In this document: piece after piece, positions 35,274-43,266 of the stretch
Position numbering within the stretch: position 1 is the first letter of the stretch
How the letters are laid out: the number at the start of each line of letters is the position of its first letter
Assembly: GCA_035567895.1 (NCBI GenBank)
Contig: DATMPC010000085.1
Location: forward strand, 1-64,000
Source: Terriglobales bacterium
Lineage (GTDB): Bacteria; Acidobacteriota; Terriglobia; Terriglobales; Acidobacteriaceae
Reading direction: 5' to 3'
Length of the DNA stretch: 64,000 nucleotides
Notes under the pieces: generated by a model
What the model saw: the letters and a program-made list of their open reading frames with translations, nothing else
The model's database searches: none
What the model was told of the DNA's origin: nothing
Translations under genes and position numbers: made by a program

Positions 35274-36193
35274 TGCACTTCTCGGTCCACGGATTCGGAG
35301 TTCGTCATCAACTCAACAAACAAGTCTTCCATGGTTCGCGTTTTGGGAACGACACTGACTAGTGTGCCTCCGGCGGACCAAATCTGCTCAATTGCAGCTC
35401 GTTGCTGTGCTGCAGAGACGGTGAACACCAGACGACCATCCTCGACGTGGGAACTCTGTGCGCCTGACGGTGCAGCCTTCAGGCCCGATGCAGTGATTTC
35501 AAAGCCACCAGAGTCGAGCAGTAATTCCTGAGTGCGTCCAGACTTCACGACGCGGCCCTTTTGGACGAAGACCACACGATCACAAATGAGTTCGACCTCC
35601 GAGAGTTGATGAGAGCTTAGAAGGACACTCCTTCCTCGTTGGCGGTTCTGTAACAGTAGTTCCCGAACTTTGAGCCGCGACAATGGATCGAGCGCCGATG
35701 TGGGCTCGTCGAGAATCAGCAAATCCGGATCGTTGATCAGAGCTTGTGCGATTCCAACTCGTTGCAGCATTCCACGCGAGAATTTGCCGATGTTTCGATT
35801 TGCGTCTTCCGTCAGTTCGACTGCTGCAAGCAGGTCGTCCGTCCGATGCGAGAGTTCGGGTTCTCGCACTCCATTGAGGGCGCCGCAGAATTTCAGGACC
35901 TCGCGCGCAGTCTGGTGGTAAAAGGCCGGGCTCTCCGAAAGAAAGCCGAGCTTTCGTCGAACTGATACTGTTCCGAATTTTTGACCGAGCAAGGTGCCGC
36001 CCCCGGCAGTGGGTCGCGCTAAGCCCAAGGCAATGTGTATTGCGGTTGTCTTGCCGGCGCCATTCGGACCAAGGAATCCAACGATCTCGCCTGGTTCCAC
36101 ACGCAGACTGAAATCGCGTAGCGCCCAGTGTTTGTCTCGCAGGACGGAACGATACAGCTTGCTGATGCCTTCAAACTCAAGCACTGGGTTCAT
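35270..36193 (-). CDS. ABC transporter ATP-binding protein
   Basis: A 307-residue ATPase with Walker A GFLGPNGAGKTTAIHIALGL, signature SRGMLQRVGIAQAL, Walker B DLLILDEPTSALDPLSR and the H-loop VLLSSHQLSEVELICDRVVF. The C-terminal extra domain (after about residue 215) is the type found in ABC-2 drug, lipid or polysaccharide exporters with a separate permease subunit. It is coupled to permease 34587-35273 (ATGA overlap). Confidence 0.93.
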   Translation of the reverse strand: MNPVLEFEGISKLYRSVLRDKHWALRDFSLRVEPGEIVGFLGPNGAGKTTAIHIALGLARPTAGGGTLLGQKFGTVSVRRKLGFLSESPAFYHQTAREVLKFCGALNGVREPELSHRTDDLLAAVELTEDANRNIGKFSRGMLQRVGIAQALINDPDLLILDEPTSALDPLSRLKVRELLLQNRQRGRSVLLSSHQLSEVELICDRVVFVQKGRVVKSGRTQELLLDSGGFEITASGLKAAPSGAQSSHVEDGRLVFTVSAAQQRAAIEQIWSAGGTLVSVVPKTRTMEDLFVELMTNSESVDREVQ

Positions 36194-36222
36194 CGCTGCG
36201 ATTGTAAGTCAGCAAAGAAAAA

Positions 36223-36244
36223 TGCCCTCGGCGCACCGAGGGCA
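36223..36244 (-). terminator. Rho-independent terminator of the atp operon
   Basis: A 9-bp perfect stem TGCCCTCGG with CCGAGGGCA and a 4-nt loop. On the minus strand it is followed by TTTTTCTTT. It sits 22 bp beyond the atpE stop codon. Confidence 0.88.
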
Positions 36245-36265
36245 AAGTAATCGAGGTTCTCGAGT

Positions 36266-36574
36266 CTATGTCTTCGCAAAGATTATGACCAGCGTGTAGA
36301 GAGCGAGCGACTCGATCAGGGCCAAGCCGAGAATCAGGAAGAGCTGGATTCCGGCGCGTGCTCCGGGATTGCGTGCCAGCGCTTCGGCTGCAGACGCGGT
36401 AGCGCGTCCTTGGCCAATTCCGCACAGGCCTGAGGCGATTCCCATGCCGATGCCGGCACCGATCGGAATTGCCCAGTTGAAGGTTGGTGCCGTGCCGCCT
36501 CCAGCTTGCGCATAGAGCGGTGAGGCAATGAACAGAATTGCCATTGCCAACAGAACAAAGGTGAACTTACGCAT
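36266..36574 (-). CDS. atpE: ATP synthase subunit c
   Basis: A 102-residue proteolipid forming the rotor ring of the F-type ATP synthase. ATG 36574 follows CGGAG at the right distance, so the longer frame is rejected. It begins with an extra signal-peptide-like segment (FTFVLLAMAILFIASPLYAQA) before the usual hairpin. Ion-site positions: Gln55 (GIGQGRATAS), Glu88 and Ser89 (ALIESLALY), and Tyr93. Q, E, S and Y have the same spacing as the Na+ ligands Q32, E65, S66 and Y70 of the Ilyobacter c subunit (all offset by 23), but Thr67 is a Leu here. So Na+ coupling is possible and not proven. It follows atpB after a palindromic repeat. Confidence 0.93.
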   Translation of the reverse strand: MRKFTFVLLAMAILFIASPLYAQAGGGTAPTFNWAIPIGAGIGMGIASGLCGIGQGRATASAAEALARNPGARAGIQLFLILGLALIESLALYTLVIIFAKT

Positions 36575-36692
36575 GGTTGTGCTCCGTACTATGAATTGCT
36601 GCAAGGAGGTGGTTGACGCTCACCGAGCTGGCGCCCTCACACTTGCAGCTTCAAGCCAGGACCGCCTGGCGAGAACTTTGTCCTTTGCTGTG

Positions 36693-36769
36693 ATTCCGAA
36701 CGTAGTGAGGAATCCCTATGGCTACCACGCATTTTGGGCGCGGTGGGGATTCCTCACTTCGTTCGGAAT
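36693..36769. repeat. REP-like inverted repeat between atpB and atpE
   Basis: 24-nt arms (36693-36716 and 36746-36769) with one mismatch; left arm begins ATTCCGAACGTAGTGAGGAA. The loop is 29 nt. It belongs to the well-known TTCCGAACGAAGTGAGGAAT type of dispersed intergenic repeats. It lies inside the 212-bp gap between the two Fo genes, so it must be transcribed if they form one operon. Confidence 0.85.
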
Positions 36770-36786
36770 GACAAGCAAAAAAGAAA

Positions 36787-37560
36787 TCAATGTTCTTCGG
36801 CCACGGCACCGGCAAGGTACACGGTCGCCAGTAGAACGAAGATGTATGCCTGAAGCAGGGCAACGAATAAGTGCAGGCCGAGAAAAATTACCGGAATACC
36901 AATCGGGATCAGGGAGAAGAAGACCAGCGTTACCAGATCACCGGCAAAAATATTGGCATAAAGACGAATGGTGAGCGACATCATGCGAGCGATGTGGCTA
37001 ATGATCTCGATCGGAATCATCAGGGGAGCGAGAAGAGGCATCGGTCCGGTGAAGTGCTTCGCATACTTCAACACGCCCTGTTTTCTGATTCCGTGCCAGT
37101 GATAGTAGAGCCACGCGACCATTGCCAATCCCAGCGGCACGGCCGGAGTGGCGGTCGGCGATACGAATCCCGGTACCAGGCCGATCAGATTGCTGATGAG
37201 GATGAACGATCCTAAAGCGACAAGAAACGGCGTGAATTTCTCTGTGCCGTGCGCGGGAATGATCTCTTCGCTCTGATGATTGACGAACTCCTCGACCACT
37301 TCGAATGCTTGCTGCATCGCCCCCGGACGATCGACGGAAATCCGCGATCGAGTCCATACAAAGAGCACCAGAAGGATGCAAACAACCAGAATCTCCATGG
37401 CGAAGAAGTTGTTAATCGGAGCCGCAGGATTGTAGGTAAAGAGGTACTGGCTCTTTTCTCCTGCAGCAACAGGATGCGCTCCGACCGCCGACAGAATGCG
37501 AGCTGCGATTCCGCCAAAGTACTGGTTCAAAAAGTGTGTAAAAAACAGTTGTTCTGTCAT
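36787..37560 (-). CDS. atpB: ATP synthase subunit a
   Basis: A 257-residue Fo stator membrane protein carrying the proton or sodium half-channels. The essential Arg lies in SLTIRLYANIFAGDLVTLVF (about residue 192), with the conserved flanking NIFAGDL. PFLVALGSFILISNLIGLVP and LHLFVALLQAYIFVLLATVY are typical helices 4 and 6. It lies downstream of atpI (22 bp). Subunits b, delta, alpha, gamma, beta and epsilon are not in this window, so Fo and F1 genes are separated in this genome or lie elsewhere. Confidence 0.95.
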   Translation of the reverse strand: MTEQLFFTHFLNQYFGGIAARILSAVGAHPVAAGEKSQYLFTYNPAAPINNFFAMEILVVCILLVLFVWTRSRISVDRPGAMQQAFEVVEEFVNHQSEEIIPAHGTEKFTPFLVALGSFILISNLIGLVPGFVSPTATPAVPLGLAMVAWLYYHWHGIRKQGVLKYAKHFTGPMPLLAPLMIPIEIISHIARMMSLTIRLYANIFAGDLVTLVFFSLIPIGIPVIFLGLHLFVALLQAYIFVLLATVYLAGAVAEEH

Positions 37561-37582
37561 TCAGGAAATCGAACTGAGTTGA

Positions 37583-38020
37583 TCAGTAACCGCGGCGCCA
37601 CGATCCGTACAGCTCGTATCCGGCCTCAATCATGATGCCGACTGCCGGAATTCCGAGCCCGACCAGGAGGCCGTACGCGCTCATCGCGGAACTCTTGAAT
37701 ATAGCATAGCCCGCTACGGCGATGATTCCGTAGCGCAGCACGAAGCGCAGCACCAATCCTGATGAACGCCGCTCACCGGAGCTGGCTATTACGCGGTCCG
37801 CGAAGGCAATCACCAGCTTCCTGAGTGAGAGAAAATTGATGATCGCGACTACTCCGCCGACGACAAAGCCGACAGCGAATCGATGATTGAAAAATATCCA
37901 GAAAAGCACGGTTAAGCAGGGAAGGAGTACTGCGAGAATGCGGATGATTCGTTCGTAAGCAGCGGCGAAAAAGTGCTCGTCTGAGCTCGGCTGCTTCAGG
38001 CCCGGCGACTCCTCACTCAT
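37583..38020 (-). CDS. ATP synthase subunit I-like protein
   Basis: A 145-residue membrane protein of the AtpI/UncI type (four hydrophobic segments: ILAVLLPCLTVLFWIFF, VGFVVGGVVAIINFLSLRKL, GLVLRFVLRYGIIAVAGYAI, and GLLVGLGIPAVGIMIEAGYE). Such proteins help assemble the c-ring. Its start overlaps the end of the atpZ-like gene by eight bases and it precedes atpB, the normal order Z-I-a-c. Confidence 0.82.
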   Translation of the reverse strand: MSEESPGLKQPSSDEHFFAAAYERIIRILAVLLPCLTVLFWIFFNHRFAVGFVVGGVVAIINFLSLRKLVIAFADRVIASSGERRSSGLVLRFVLRYGIIAVAGYAIFKSSAMSAYGLLVGLGIPAVGIMIEAGYELYGSWRRGY

Positions 38021-38240
38021 CGCCTGCCTTCAACGCCACTCGGAAGAGTTGAACGAATCCGGCTGCGATTCCAAAGCCGAGGCCAACAAGGTAAATCCAG
38101 TGGGTGTGGAAGTGGAGATCAAGCAAGTGTCCAATCAACCAACCCACGAACGTTGCGGCCGGAAGCAGCACACCGAGCTGAATATATTTCTCAATTGCCA
38201 CCCACTTATTCTTCGGCGAGTTTTCGGGTTCAGCAGACAT
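38013..38240 (-). CDS. AtpZ-like ATP synthase accessory protein
   Basis: A 75-residue membrane protein. The open frame also allows a GTG at 38255; the ATG at 38240 is preferred (MSAEPENSPKNKW). Two hydrophobic segments, YIQLGVLLPAATFVGWLIGH and HWIYLVGLGFGIAAGFVQLF, are separated by LLDLHFHTHW, the usual two-helix layout with a conserved G-x-x-x-D-x-x-h. This AtpZ/AtpQ-like family often precedes atpI and helps in Fo assembly or cation handling. It overlaps atpI by 8 bp. Confidence 0.75.
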   Translation of the reverse strand: MSAEPENSPKNKWVAIEKYIQLGVLLPAATFVGWLIGHLLDLHFHTHWIYLVGLGFGIAAGFVQLFRVALKAGDE

Positions 38241-38382
38241 TGGCGACCGTGCCACGAGCGAGTCTTAGTGCCGCGGAGGTTGCAGGTAGAGATGCGATCC
38301 GCTGCAGCGACGCCTGTACGAGACTGTATCACTTGCGATCGCTGCTGACTCTCCCTGCGGCATCGGCTATCATCAAGTGAGA

Positions 38383-39552
38383 ATGTCCAGTACGCTTTTG
38401 GCCAACGCTTCAGCCTCACGTTCTTCTGCCCGTCATGGCTTTCAAACGGACGATGCCCGCCTGCGTCCTGTTGCCGAAAAAGTGCTTGCCAAAGAACGGC
38501 TGAGCTTTGAGGACGGAGTCGCGCTTTATCGCTCGCCGGATATTCTGGCAATTGGATGGTTAGCCAATCATGTACGCGAGCGATTGTGGGGCGACACTAC
38601 GTTTTTCAACGTAAACCGCCATATCAATCCCACGAATGTTTGTGTTGCGGCCTGCCGACTGTGCGCGTTCGGGCGAAAAAAGGATACCAATGGCGCTTAC
38701 ACCATGGCGCTCGATGAAGCTTGGCAGACTGCAGCATCTGGATACTCGGAGGCGGTTACCGAGTTCCACATCGTGGGAGGATTGCATCCCGATCTGCCAT
38801 TTCAGTATTTCCTGGATCTGATTGCCGGGCTGAAGCAGCGCTTTCCGCAAGTTCACCTGAAGGCCTTCACCATGGTCGAAGTGGCTTTCCTGGCAAAGCG
38901 CGCAAAGCTCACGATTCGCGAGACGCTGGAGGCACTTAAGGCTGCTGGGGTAGATTCTTTGCCTGGTGGGGGCGCCGAAATATTCAATGACCGCGTACGC
39001 CGTGTGATCTGCGATCACAAGATTGACGGCGATCAGTGGCTTGACACTGCCCGTACTGCTCACGAGCTTGGGCTCAAGTCGAACTGCACGATGCTCTACG
39101 GACACGTTGAGAATGAAGAGGATCGCGTCGATCATTTGGTGCGCTTGCGCAACCTGCAGGATGAGACGCACGGCTTTCAGACGTTCATTCCGTTGGCGTT
39201 TCATCCAGACAATACGCCCCTTCAACATTTGCCGAAGACTACCGGCATGTCGGACATCAAGCAGATTGCGATCGGACGCCTGATGCTCGACAACATTCCG
39301 CATATCAAGGCGTACTGGCAGATGCTCACGCCGAAGATTGCGCAGATCTCGCTTCGTTTTGGCGCTGACGATCTGGATGGCACAGTGATCGAAGAAAAGA
39401 TCTACCACGACGCCGGAGCTACCACGCCGCAGGGCATGAGGCGGCAAGAGTTAGAACGTCTGATTCGTGAAGCCGGACGCGTTCCCGTGGAGCGCGACAC
39501 CTTGTATCGGCCCGTGGTACGTACAGAAGACTCGTTCACGGTCGCGGTGTAG
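38383..39552 (+). CDS. mqnE: Aminodeoxyfutalosine synthase (radical SAM)
   Basis: A 389-residue radical SAM enzyme for the first modification step of the futalosine menaquinone pathway, which joins the adenosine moiety to 3-[(1-carboxyvinyl)oxy]benzoate. The cluster motif is C-x3-C-x2-C, with Cys at residues 87, 91 and 94 (NPTNVCVAACRLCAFGRKKD). EFHIVGGLHPDLPFQYF, SLPGGGAEIFNDRVR and the end KIYHDAGATTPQGMRR fit MqnE rather than MqnC. A GTG at 38377 is an alternative start. It is divergent from the atp operon and pairs functionally with mqnD at 23364. Confidence 0.88.
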   Translation: MSSTLLANASASRSSARHGFQTDDARLRPVAEKVLAKERLSFEDGVALYRSPDILAIGWLANHVRERLWGDTTFFNVNRHINPTNVCVAACRLCAFGRKKDTNGAYTMALDEAWQTAASGYSEAVTEFHIVGGLHPDLPFQYFLDLIAGLKQRFPQVHLKAFTMVEVAFLAKRAKLTIRETLEALKAAGVDSLPGGGAEIFNDRVRRVICDHKIDGDQWLDTARTAHELGLKSNCTMLYGHVENEEDRVDHLVRLRNLQDETHGFQTFIPLAFHPDNTPLQHLPKTTGMSDIKQIAIGRLMLDNIPHIKAYWQMLTPKIAQISLRFGADDLDGTVIEEKIYHDAGATTPQGMRRQELERLIREAGRVPVERDTLYRPVVRTEDSFTVAV

Positions 39553-39815
39553 TTACGGAGTAGGGCAGGCCGGGCGAATGCCTGCAACGCCCAAAATTTT
39601 CACGAGGTCTGCAAGTCGATAGCCCGACACACCAGAACTCCGCCGCGTTTTCTGCAATCCTATAGCCGCATTTCCGCGCGAAAAGTGCAACACATCTATT
39701 TACGGTTGCGTCTCACCCAGCAGGTGTAAAATCTGCGACAAGAAAAGGTTGAGCCCGGGCCGGCGCGCTTCGTGCCCACAGTGGTGGACTGAGCTGGCTC
39801 TCGCGTGAGGCGTAA

Positions 39816-40868
39816 ATGAACGTCCACTTCAGCTACAAAGCCTCGAAGAAGACAGACACAGAGCGAGAAATCAAACTACAGACCGAGAAGCTCGCCAAAC
39901 GCCTGCAGGTGTTTCGGCCGGACCTTGTGCATCTGCACGGAATTGTCGCCGAGAGTTCAACCAAAGGCGGAGGCATTACTGTATCTCTCAACCTGCGCTT
40001 GCCTTCTGGACAGATGGCCACTCAAAGCACTGCGCCAACCGCAGTGGGCGCCATTAAGAGCAGTTTCCACGACCTTATCCATCAGCTCAACGCGCATAAG
40101 GATCTGCTGCGCAATCGTCACCAGTGGCGCAGAGCCTCGAAGGAGCATCGCCGAGTGCCCTTCGAGGAGACGGTTGCTTCAGTTACGAATGGCGGACCCA
40201 CTCCAGGCGTGACTCTCGCAAGCCGCGATATCGATCAATATGTAGCCACAGAGCTCCCTCGCCTCAACCGATTTATCGACCGCGAGCTGCGCTATCGCGA
40301 AGTAACCGGCCTGTTGCAACCCAATCTGGTAAAGCGCGAAGAAGTAGTCGATGAAGCGATTGCCACGGCCCTTTCCGGCGAAGAGCAACGTCCGGAGAAA
40401 GTGTCGGTTGAGCGTTGGCTCTACGGCCTAGCCCTAAGTGCGATCTCGGCTGTGGCCTCGCGCAATGGGGAGGAGACCGGAACCGTGCACCTCGAGTTGC
40501 CCGCAGGGAAGCCCAATGTGAGCGGCACTGACGATGCCTACCTGCAGTTCCATCAGCCTGACGATCGGCTCAGCACCGAAGACGTTTTGCCGAACCGCGA
40601 CATCAGTACTCCCGAAGCCGTAGCGCTCTCGGACGAATTTATCGATCAAGTAGAAAAAGCGCTCACCGGAGTTCATCCACAACAACGTGAGGCCTTTACT
40701 TTATTCGCCATCGAAGGCTTTACTGTGGAGGAAATCGCCGAGGTCTCAAAGCGCGATCCAGGAGAGATCAAGAAATCCATTAAGGCTGCTCGCGATCTCG
40801 TTGACCACAAGCTTCCGAATGGGAACGCTCTCAAGAAGCATCTGCTGAACAGTTCGCAGGTTGCGTAA
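39816..40868 (+). CDS. HPF/RaiA-like domain fused to sigma-70-like domains
   Basis: A 350-residue fusion. Residues about 1-105 look like the ribosome-hibernation fold (beta-alpha-beta-beta-beta-alpha): MNVHFSYKASKKTDTEREIK, FRPDLVHLHGIVAESSTKGG, and ITVSLNLRLPSGQMATQST followed by a basic helix ending LLRNRHQWRRASKEHRRV. Residues about 140-215 resemble sigma region 2: YVATELPRLNRFIDRELRYR, REEVVDEAIATALSGEEQRP, WLYGLALSAISAVASR. Residues about 275-340 resemble region 4: VEKALTGVHPQQREAFTLFA, IEGFTVEEIAEVSKRDPGEI. A helix-turn-helix is visible, but the usual DNA-contact residues are not confirmed. It might link ribosome state to transcription, or the sigma half may have become a protein-binding module. 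ATG 39816 follows GAGG. Confidence 0.8.
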   Translation: MNVHFSYKASKKTDTEREIKLQTEKLAKRLQVFRPDLVHLHGIVAESSTKGGGITVSLNLRLPSGQMATQSTAPTAVGAIKSSFHDLIHQLNAHKDLLRNRHQWRRASKEHRRVPFEETVASVTNGGPTPGVTLASRDIDQYVATELPRLNRFIDRELRYREVTGLLQPNLVKREEVVDEAIATALSGEEQRPEKVSVERWLYGLALSAISAVASRNGEETGTVHLELPAGKPNVSGTDDAYLQFHQPDDRLSTEDVLPNRDISTPEAVALSDEFIDQVEKALTGVHPQQREAFTLFAIEGFTVEEIAEVSKRDPGEIKKSIKAARDLVDHKLPNGNALKKHLLNSSQVA

Positions 40869-41284
40869 GGCCGCTGGCTCCTAGCCACTGGCTGCTAGCG
40901 AAACCCAAAGGCAAAACCAACACCCACATCCCACGCGGATGAACACGGATTTAACGGATTCACGCGGATTGTTGGGGGGTTGAAAGCCGCGGCTTCGCTT
41001 GTTCCTGATTAGTGGGAAGTCGCCGCTGACTAATCGCTAGACGGGCACACCCTCGCTAACAAAAAGCCGGAAACCAATCGCTAAACCAGCAGACCACTTG
41101 CGAGTGGCCACACCAAGTACGAAAAGTGAATCACCCCAAAAAATCCGCGTGAATCCGTTAAATCCGCGTTCATCCGCGTGGGATGTTGATGTTGGTTTTT
41201 GTTTTTGCCAGCAGCTAGCAGCCAGTAGCTAGAAGCCAGCGGCTCGGTTATCCTTGTCGGTTTCTCTTTCCTGGAGGACCGTGC
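40869..41284. repeat. Long inverted repeat in a gap
   Basis: The core arms 40927-40970 and 41142-41185 are 44 bp each and differ at one position. Imperfect complementarity continues outwards, from about 40873 (GCTGGCTCCTAGCCACTGGC) on the left to about 41248 (AGTAGCTAGAAGCCAGCGGC) on the right, so each arm is about 100 nt. The middle has no gene. The arms contain the ATCCGCGT/GGATTTAACGGATTC family, known in many environmental genomes. No inverted-repeat transposase is present. Confidence 0.85.
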
Positions 41285-42517
41285 ATGGGCGTTTCCCGCA
41301 GGCAGTTCCTTTCGAATGCCGCTGTTACAACTGCATCTCTTGCCATCGGTGGCGACGCAATCGTTCAAGCTCAAAATGGGAATCAGTCTTCGACACAGTC
41401 GTCCCAGTCCAGAGAACTGCCTAAGCCAAAACAGCCAGTAATCATCACCAAGGTCACCGGCAAGCAATCCATAGATCAGGCCTGGCAGATGCTGAAGGAT
41501 GGCCAGGACACGCTCGAGGCAGTGTTGCTGGTCTGTAAGGCGCAGGAAGACGATCCCAATGATCAAACAGTCGGACTCGGCGGGCTTCCTAATGAAGAGG
41601 GCGTTGTGGAGCTTGACTCCTCTTGCATGCATGGTCCCACGCGCAAAGCTGGGTCAGTGGGAGGAGTAAGGAATATCAAGAATGTTTGTTTGGTGGCGCG
41701 CGATGTGATGCGTCACACGGGACACGTAATGCTCTGCGGAGAAGGCGCGGAGCGCTTCGCGGTGTCAATGGGACATCCGCGCGAGAACCTATTGACGGAA
41801 CCCTCCCGCAAGATGTGGCTTCTGTGGAAGGAGACCAATTCAACTCAGGACTGGTGGGGACCGGGTCCTGATGACACCCGCTGGAAAACGCCTGAATCGC
41901 CGCAAATCACTCTGGAGCGCAAGCGGAAGAAGCTGATCGAGATGGCCGCTGACTTCGGACTCGAGCCTGAGCTGCGTGAGCGAGCTGCAGAGTACATCTT
42001 GTTCCCACCGACCGGCACGATCCATGTCTCGGTAGTGAATGAAAAGGGCGAGATGTCTGGCGCCACCACGACGAGTGGTTTGGCATGGAAGCTACCTGGC
42101 CGGCTTGGCGATTCGCCCATCATCGGTGCGGGCTGCTATTGCGATCAGGATGTAGGTTCAGCAGGCGCCACTGGCAGCGGAGAGGAAAACATCAAGGTGG
42201 CCGGCGCTCACACGATTGTAGAGAACATGCGTCACGGCATGTCGCCGCGAGAGGCAGGAATGGATGCGCTGCAGCGGATCGTGCGCAATTACGACCACGA
42301 CATGAATCGTCTCCGCTATGTAGAGATGGTGTACTACATTCTTCGACGCGACGGTCAATATGCAGGCGTCAGCTTGTGGAGCAATAACCCCTCGGGTAAG
42401 CCCCTGCGCTTCGCTGTTCATGATGGAACCTCGCGCCTGGAGCAGACGGTGGCCTTACTGCAAGGAAATTCGATCTCCTGGCCAGCAGAGCCGAAGCCTG
42501 TTGAGGAGAAACGCTGA
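41285..42517 (+). CDS. Exported N4-(beta-N-acetylglucosaminyl)-L-asparaginase-like hydrolase
   Basis: A 410-residue Ntn hydrolase. The N-terminus is a Tat signal (MGVSRRQFLSNAAVTTASLA), so the folded protein would be exported to the periplasm. The glycosylasparaginase/isoaspartyl peptidase core is seen as LGGLPNEEGVVELDSSCMHG, GSVGGVRNIKNVCLVARDVM, and the nucleophile region PTGTIHVSVVNEKGEMSGA, where Thr in GTI is the residue exposed by autoproteolysis. WKLPGRLGDSPIIGAGCYCD and GAGATGSGEEN-like sequence complete the fold. It would cleave asparagine-linked sugar or isoaspartyl bonds. It overlaps the next gene by four bases. Confidence 0.88.
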   Translation: MGVSRRQFLSNAAVTTASLAIGGDAIVQAQNGNQSSTQSSQSRELPKPKQPVIITKVTGKQSIDQAWQMLKDGQDTLEAVLLVCKAQEDDPNDQTVGLGGLPNEEGVVELDSSCMHGPTRKAGSVGGVRNIKNVCLVARDVMRHTGHVMLCGEGAERFAVSMGHPRENLLTEPSRKMWLLWKETNSTQDWWGPGPDDTRWKTPESPQITLERKRKKLIEMAADFGLEPELRERAAEYILFPPTGTIHVSVVNEKGEMSGATTTSGLAWKLPGRLGDSPIIGAGCYCDQDVGSAGATGSGEENIKVAGAHTIVENMRHGMSPREAGMDALQRIVRNYDHDMNRLRYVEMVYYILRRDGQYAGVSLWSNNPSGKPLRFAVHDGTSRLEQTVALLQGNSISWPAEPKPVEEKR

Positions 42518-43266
42518 GCAATCGCAAAGATCTTCCGCTCTCCGGCAAGTCCGCTCTGGTCACGGGCGGGGCACGTAGGATCGGCCGCGAGATAGCACTT
42601 ACACTGGCTCGTGCCGGGGCAGATGTCGCCCTCACTTATCTCAGTTCACCGCAGGAAGCGATCGAAACCGCGGCCCAAATTAATGCTCTCGGTGTGCACG
42701 GCGTCGCCGTGCGCTGCGATCTGCGCGACGCAAAGGCGATCCCCAACAGTGCGCGACAGGCGATAGACCAACTTGGGAAGCTCGACTTGCTCGTCAACAA
42801 CGCGGGTGCGTATCAGACTCGAAGCTTCGGCGAGATTTCGGTCGAGGAGTGGGATCAGATGTTTGCCGTGAATGTTCGCAGTGCGTTTCTCATGACGCAA
42901 ACATGTGCTCATGAACTTCGCAGCCGCCATGGCCGAATCATCAACATCGGATCGCTTGGCGGCATTCGCCCATGGGCCACCCATGCTCACTATTGTGCTT
43001 CAAAAGCGGCACTGCATATGCTCACCCAAACGTCGGCCAAGGCGCTGGCTCCGGACGTGTGCGTAAATTGCGTGGCTCCCGGCATGATCGATCAGGGCGA
43101 ATCCGAAAGGGGAAGCGAGACCCTGAAGCATTTTGCCGAGAAGACTCCCATGCAAAGAAACGGCAACGCAATGGAGGTCGCACAAGGAGTCTTGTTTTTT
43201 GCCACGTGTCCAGAGTTCATTACCGGCCAGATACTGGCGGTAGATGGCGGACTGGGGCTGGCTTAG
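42514..43266 (+). CDS. SDR-family oxidoreductase, apparent CTG start
   Basis: A 250-residue short-chain dehydrogenase/reductase. The NAD(P)-binding motif is at residues 17-24 (TGGARRIG), NNAG is in LLVNNAGAYQT, Ser147 in NIGSLGG, and Tyr160-x3-Lys164 in HYCASKAAL. The end GQILAVDGGLGLA is typical. No ATG, GTG or TTG is available upstream of the Rossmann motif; the frame is closed by TGA at 42502-42504. CTG at 42514 is well placed after GAGGAG (42503-42508) and overlaps the stop of the previous gene as CTGA. The later GTG at 42694 would remove the cofactor site. The substrate is unknown. Confidence 0.85.
   Translation: MSNRKDLPLSGKSALVTGGARRIGREIALTLARAGADVALTYLSSPQEAIETAAQINALGVHGVAVRCDLRDAKAIPNSARQAIDQLGKLDLLVNNAGAYQTRSFGEISVEEWDQMFAVNVRSAFLMTQTCAHELRSRHGRIINIGSLGGIRPWATHAHYCASKAALHMLTQTSAKALAPDVCVNCVAPGMIDQGESERGSETLKHFAEKTPMQRNGNAMEVAQGVLFFATCPEFITGQILAVDGGLGLA

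Noticed and set aside
38560-39447. 295-codon minus-strand ORF in mqnE
   Set aside because: The plus strand encodes an intact radical SAM enzyme with all Cys ligands; the minus frame has no motif.
40869-41284. Insertion sequence
   Set aside because: Long inverted arms are present, but there is no transposase frame and no target-site duplication could be recognised.
42694-43266. Later GTG start for the SDR gene
   Set aside because: It would remove the TGGARRIG cofactor motif, and the CTG at 42514 has an excellent ribosome site.
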